Assembly: GCA_021154065.1 (NCBI GenBank)
Contig: JAJKJG010000255.1
Coordinates: 1 to 6,334 of the forward strand
Reading direction: 5' to 3'
DNA: 6,334 nucleotides
Source: Methylobacterium sp.
Lineage (GTDB): Bacteria; Pseudomonadota; Alphaproteobacteria; Rhizobiales; Beijerinckiaceae
Part shown: in pieces, positions 5,617 to 6,334 of the stretch
Numbering within the stretch: position 1 is the first letter of the stretch
Layout: each line of letters begins with the position of its first letter
Notes under the pieces: model-generated
Databases searched by the model: none
What the model saw: the letters and a program-made list of their open reading frames with translations, nothing else
What the model was told of the DNA's origin: nothing
Position numbers and translations under genes: made by a program

Positions 5617-5619
5617 GGT

Positions 5620-6334
5620 TTACCCAGCGAGCCTCACGGCGCGCGGGTCGGAGCGGGCCAGGCGGGACAGCAAGTAATCGACCTCCGCCTTTCCGGCGGC
5701 GCTCAACGCTCCGCCTGGCTTGCGCTGGGCGTCGCTCGTGAGAACGCCGCGCCGCATCAAAACGTATTTGCGCACGGCGAGGCCGATGCCCGGCTGCTGC
5801 TCGTAACGGATGAGCGGCAGATGCGCGTCGAACAGGTCGTGCGTCGCGTCGCGCCGGCCTTCCACCGAGAGCCGGACCACGTCGACGAGCATGTCGGGAA
5901 AGCAGTACCCGGTCATGGCGCCGTCCGCGCCGCGCTCCATCTCGAAGTCGAGAAAAAGCCCGCCGTTGCCGCACAGAATGGAAATGTGCCGCATCGAGCC
6001 GTCATGCTCGAAGCCGCGCAGCGTCGAGATTTTTTCGAGGCCCGGCCAGTCTTCGTGCTTCAGCATCACGCATGACGGGTTTTCGGCGACGATGCGGCGG
6101 ATGACGCTGGGCGTCATCACGACCCCAAGGGTGAGCGGGTAATCCTGAATGACGAAGGGCGCGTCCGTCCCGATCGCCTCGGCCGCCTGCCGGTAATACG
6201 TAACGATCTGGTCATCGGTCCTGAGCGAGGACGGCGGCGCGATCATTACGCCCGCCGCCCCGGCGTCCAGGGCGGCGCGGGCAAGCGTCCGCATGGCGGC
6301 GAAGCCCGGCGCCGAGACGCCAACGATCACCGGC
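5620..6334 (-). CDS. DapA-superfamily lyase/aldolase (dihydrodipicolinate synthase family), C-terminal part, cut by right edge
   Basis: Cytoplasmic class I aldolase-type TIM barrel that works through a Schiff base on lysine. Only the last ~237 codons are visible, ending at TAA (5620-5622); the first ~75 residues of a ~300-residue protein lie off the window. Counting from the GTG codon at 6330-6328, which is internal and not a start, the fragment has VIVGVSAPGF (1-10), AAGVMIAPP (25-33), QDYPLTLGV (62-70), VMLKHEDWPG (88-97), GNGGLFLDFEMERGADG (121-137) and YCFPDM (142-147). K91 matches the Schiff-base lysine and Y64 the catalytic tyrosine, 27 residues apart (28 in E. coli DapA, Y133 and K161). 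The arginine that binds the second carboxylate in true DapA (the SRTG motif) is absent, the stretch reading PLTLG. Lysine biosynthesis is therefore unlikely, and a sugar-acid or other keto-acid lyase is more plausible. The substrate is unknown. It converges on uvsE across the palindrome cluster. Confidence 0.87.
   Translation of the reverse strand, partial: PVIVGVSAPGFAAMRTLARAALDAGAAGVMIAPPSSLRTDDQIVTYYRQAAEAIGTDAPFVIQDYPLTLGVVMTPSVIRRIVAENPSCVMLKHEDWPGLEKISTLRGFEHDGSMRHISILCGNGGLFLDFEMERGADGAMTGYCFPDMLVDVVRLSVEGRRDATHDLFDAHLPLIRYEQQPGIGLAVRKYVLMRRGVLTSDAQRKPGGALSAAGKAEVDYLLSRLARSDPRAVRLAG

Larger units (their letters stand above)
5411..5619. repeat. Cluster of intergenic palindromes between the convergent uvsE and DapA-like genes
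   Basis: About 200 bases packed with at least six stems, listed separately. The modules (TCCCC..GGGGA followed by GAGGG; CCCCTCACCC...GGGGAGAGGGG; CCCCGGATCACGTCCGGGG) resemble, from memory, the small palindromic elements scattered between genes in many Hyphomicrobiales. The left half has been captured into the uvsE reading frame, which stops only at 5510-5512. The cluster may act as a two-way transcription barrier between converging genes. No T-run typical of an intrinsic terminator follows any stem apart from GGGGTTTA at 5615-5622. Confidence 0.65.

Noticed and set aside
5411..5619. CRISPR array or insertion-sequence ends
   Set aside because: The palindromes differ from each other, there are no regular repeats with equal spacers, and no transposase or target-site duplication is visible.

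Overview
The window is a GC-rich stretch (strong G/C bias at third codon positions) with an alphaproteobacterial, probably Hyphomicrobiales-like, character. The reasons are the family variants present (a Bradyrhizobium/Methylobacterium-type branched-chain amino-acid-like binding protein, PxpB/PxpC, an alphaproteobacterial UvsE-type protein) and intergenic palindromes of the kind common in that group. The taxonomic call is an inference. I see no RNA gene, CRISPR array, insertion sequence or phage gene.

Layout: (1) 1-859, minus: the first 286 codons of serA (phosphoglycerate dehydrogenase, serine biosynthesis), running off the left edge. (2) 864-1038, minus: a short decayed C-terminal piece of a GAF-domain gene, broken by what looks like a one-base insertion; its old stop codon lies 4 bases before the serA start, as in a former operon. 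(3) 1039-1176: a short divergent upstream region with a direct/inverted repeat that could be an operator. (4) 1177-2400, plus: an exported ABC-transporter solute-binding protein; its permease and ATPase genes are not here. (5) 2401-2573: an intergenic region with two back-to-back hairpins and a perfect 2 x 15-bp tandem repeat. (6) 2574-4318, plus: pxpB and pxpC, overlapping by ATGA, two subunits of the ATP-dependent 5-oxoprolinase; pxpA is not in the window. (7) 4394-5512, plus: a UV-damage endonuclease (UvsE/UVDE) homologue whose last ~33 codons read through palindromic intergenic DNA. (8) 5411-5619: a dense palindrome cluster between convergent genes, with two competing stem pairings. (9) 5620-6334, minus: the C-terminal ~237 codons of a DapA-superfamily lyase/aldolase, cut by the right edge.

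How the genes work together: the binding protein followed by pxpBC on the same strand suggests a small uptake-and-catabolism unit, possibly for 5-oxoproline (pyroglutamate) or a related amide/amino acid, but the ligand cannot be read from sequence. serA, uvsE and the DapA-like gene look like unrelated neighbours. I found no convincing new system. The best observations are the GAF gene relic upstream of serA, the repeat-derived C-terminal tail of UvsE, and pxpBC without pxpA beside a solute-binding protein.
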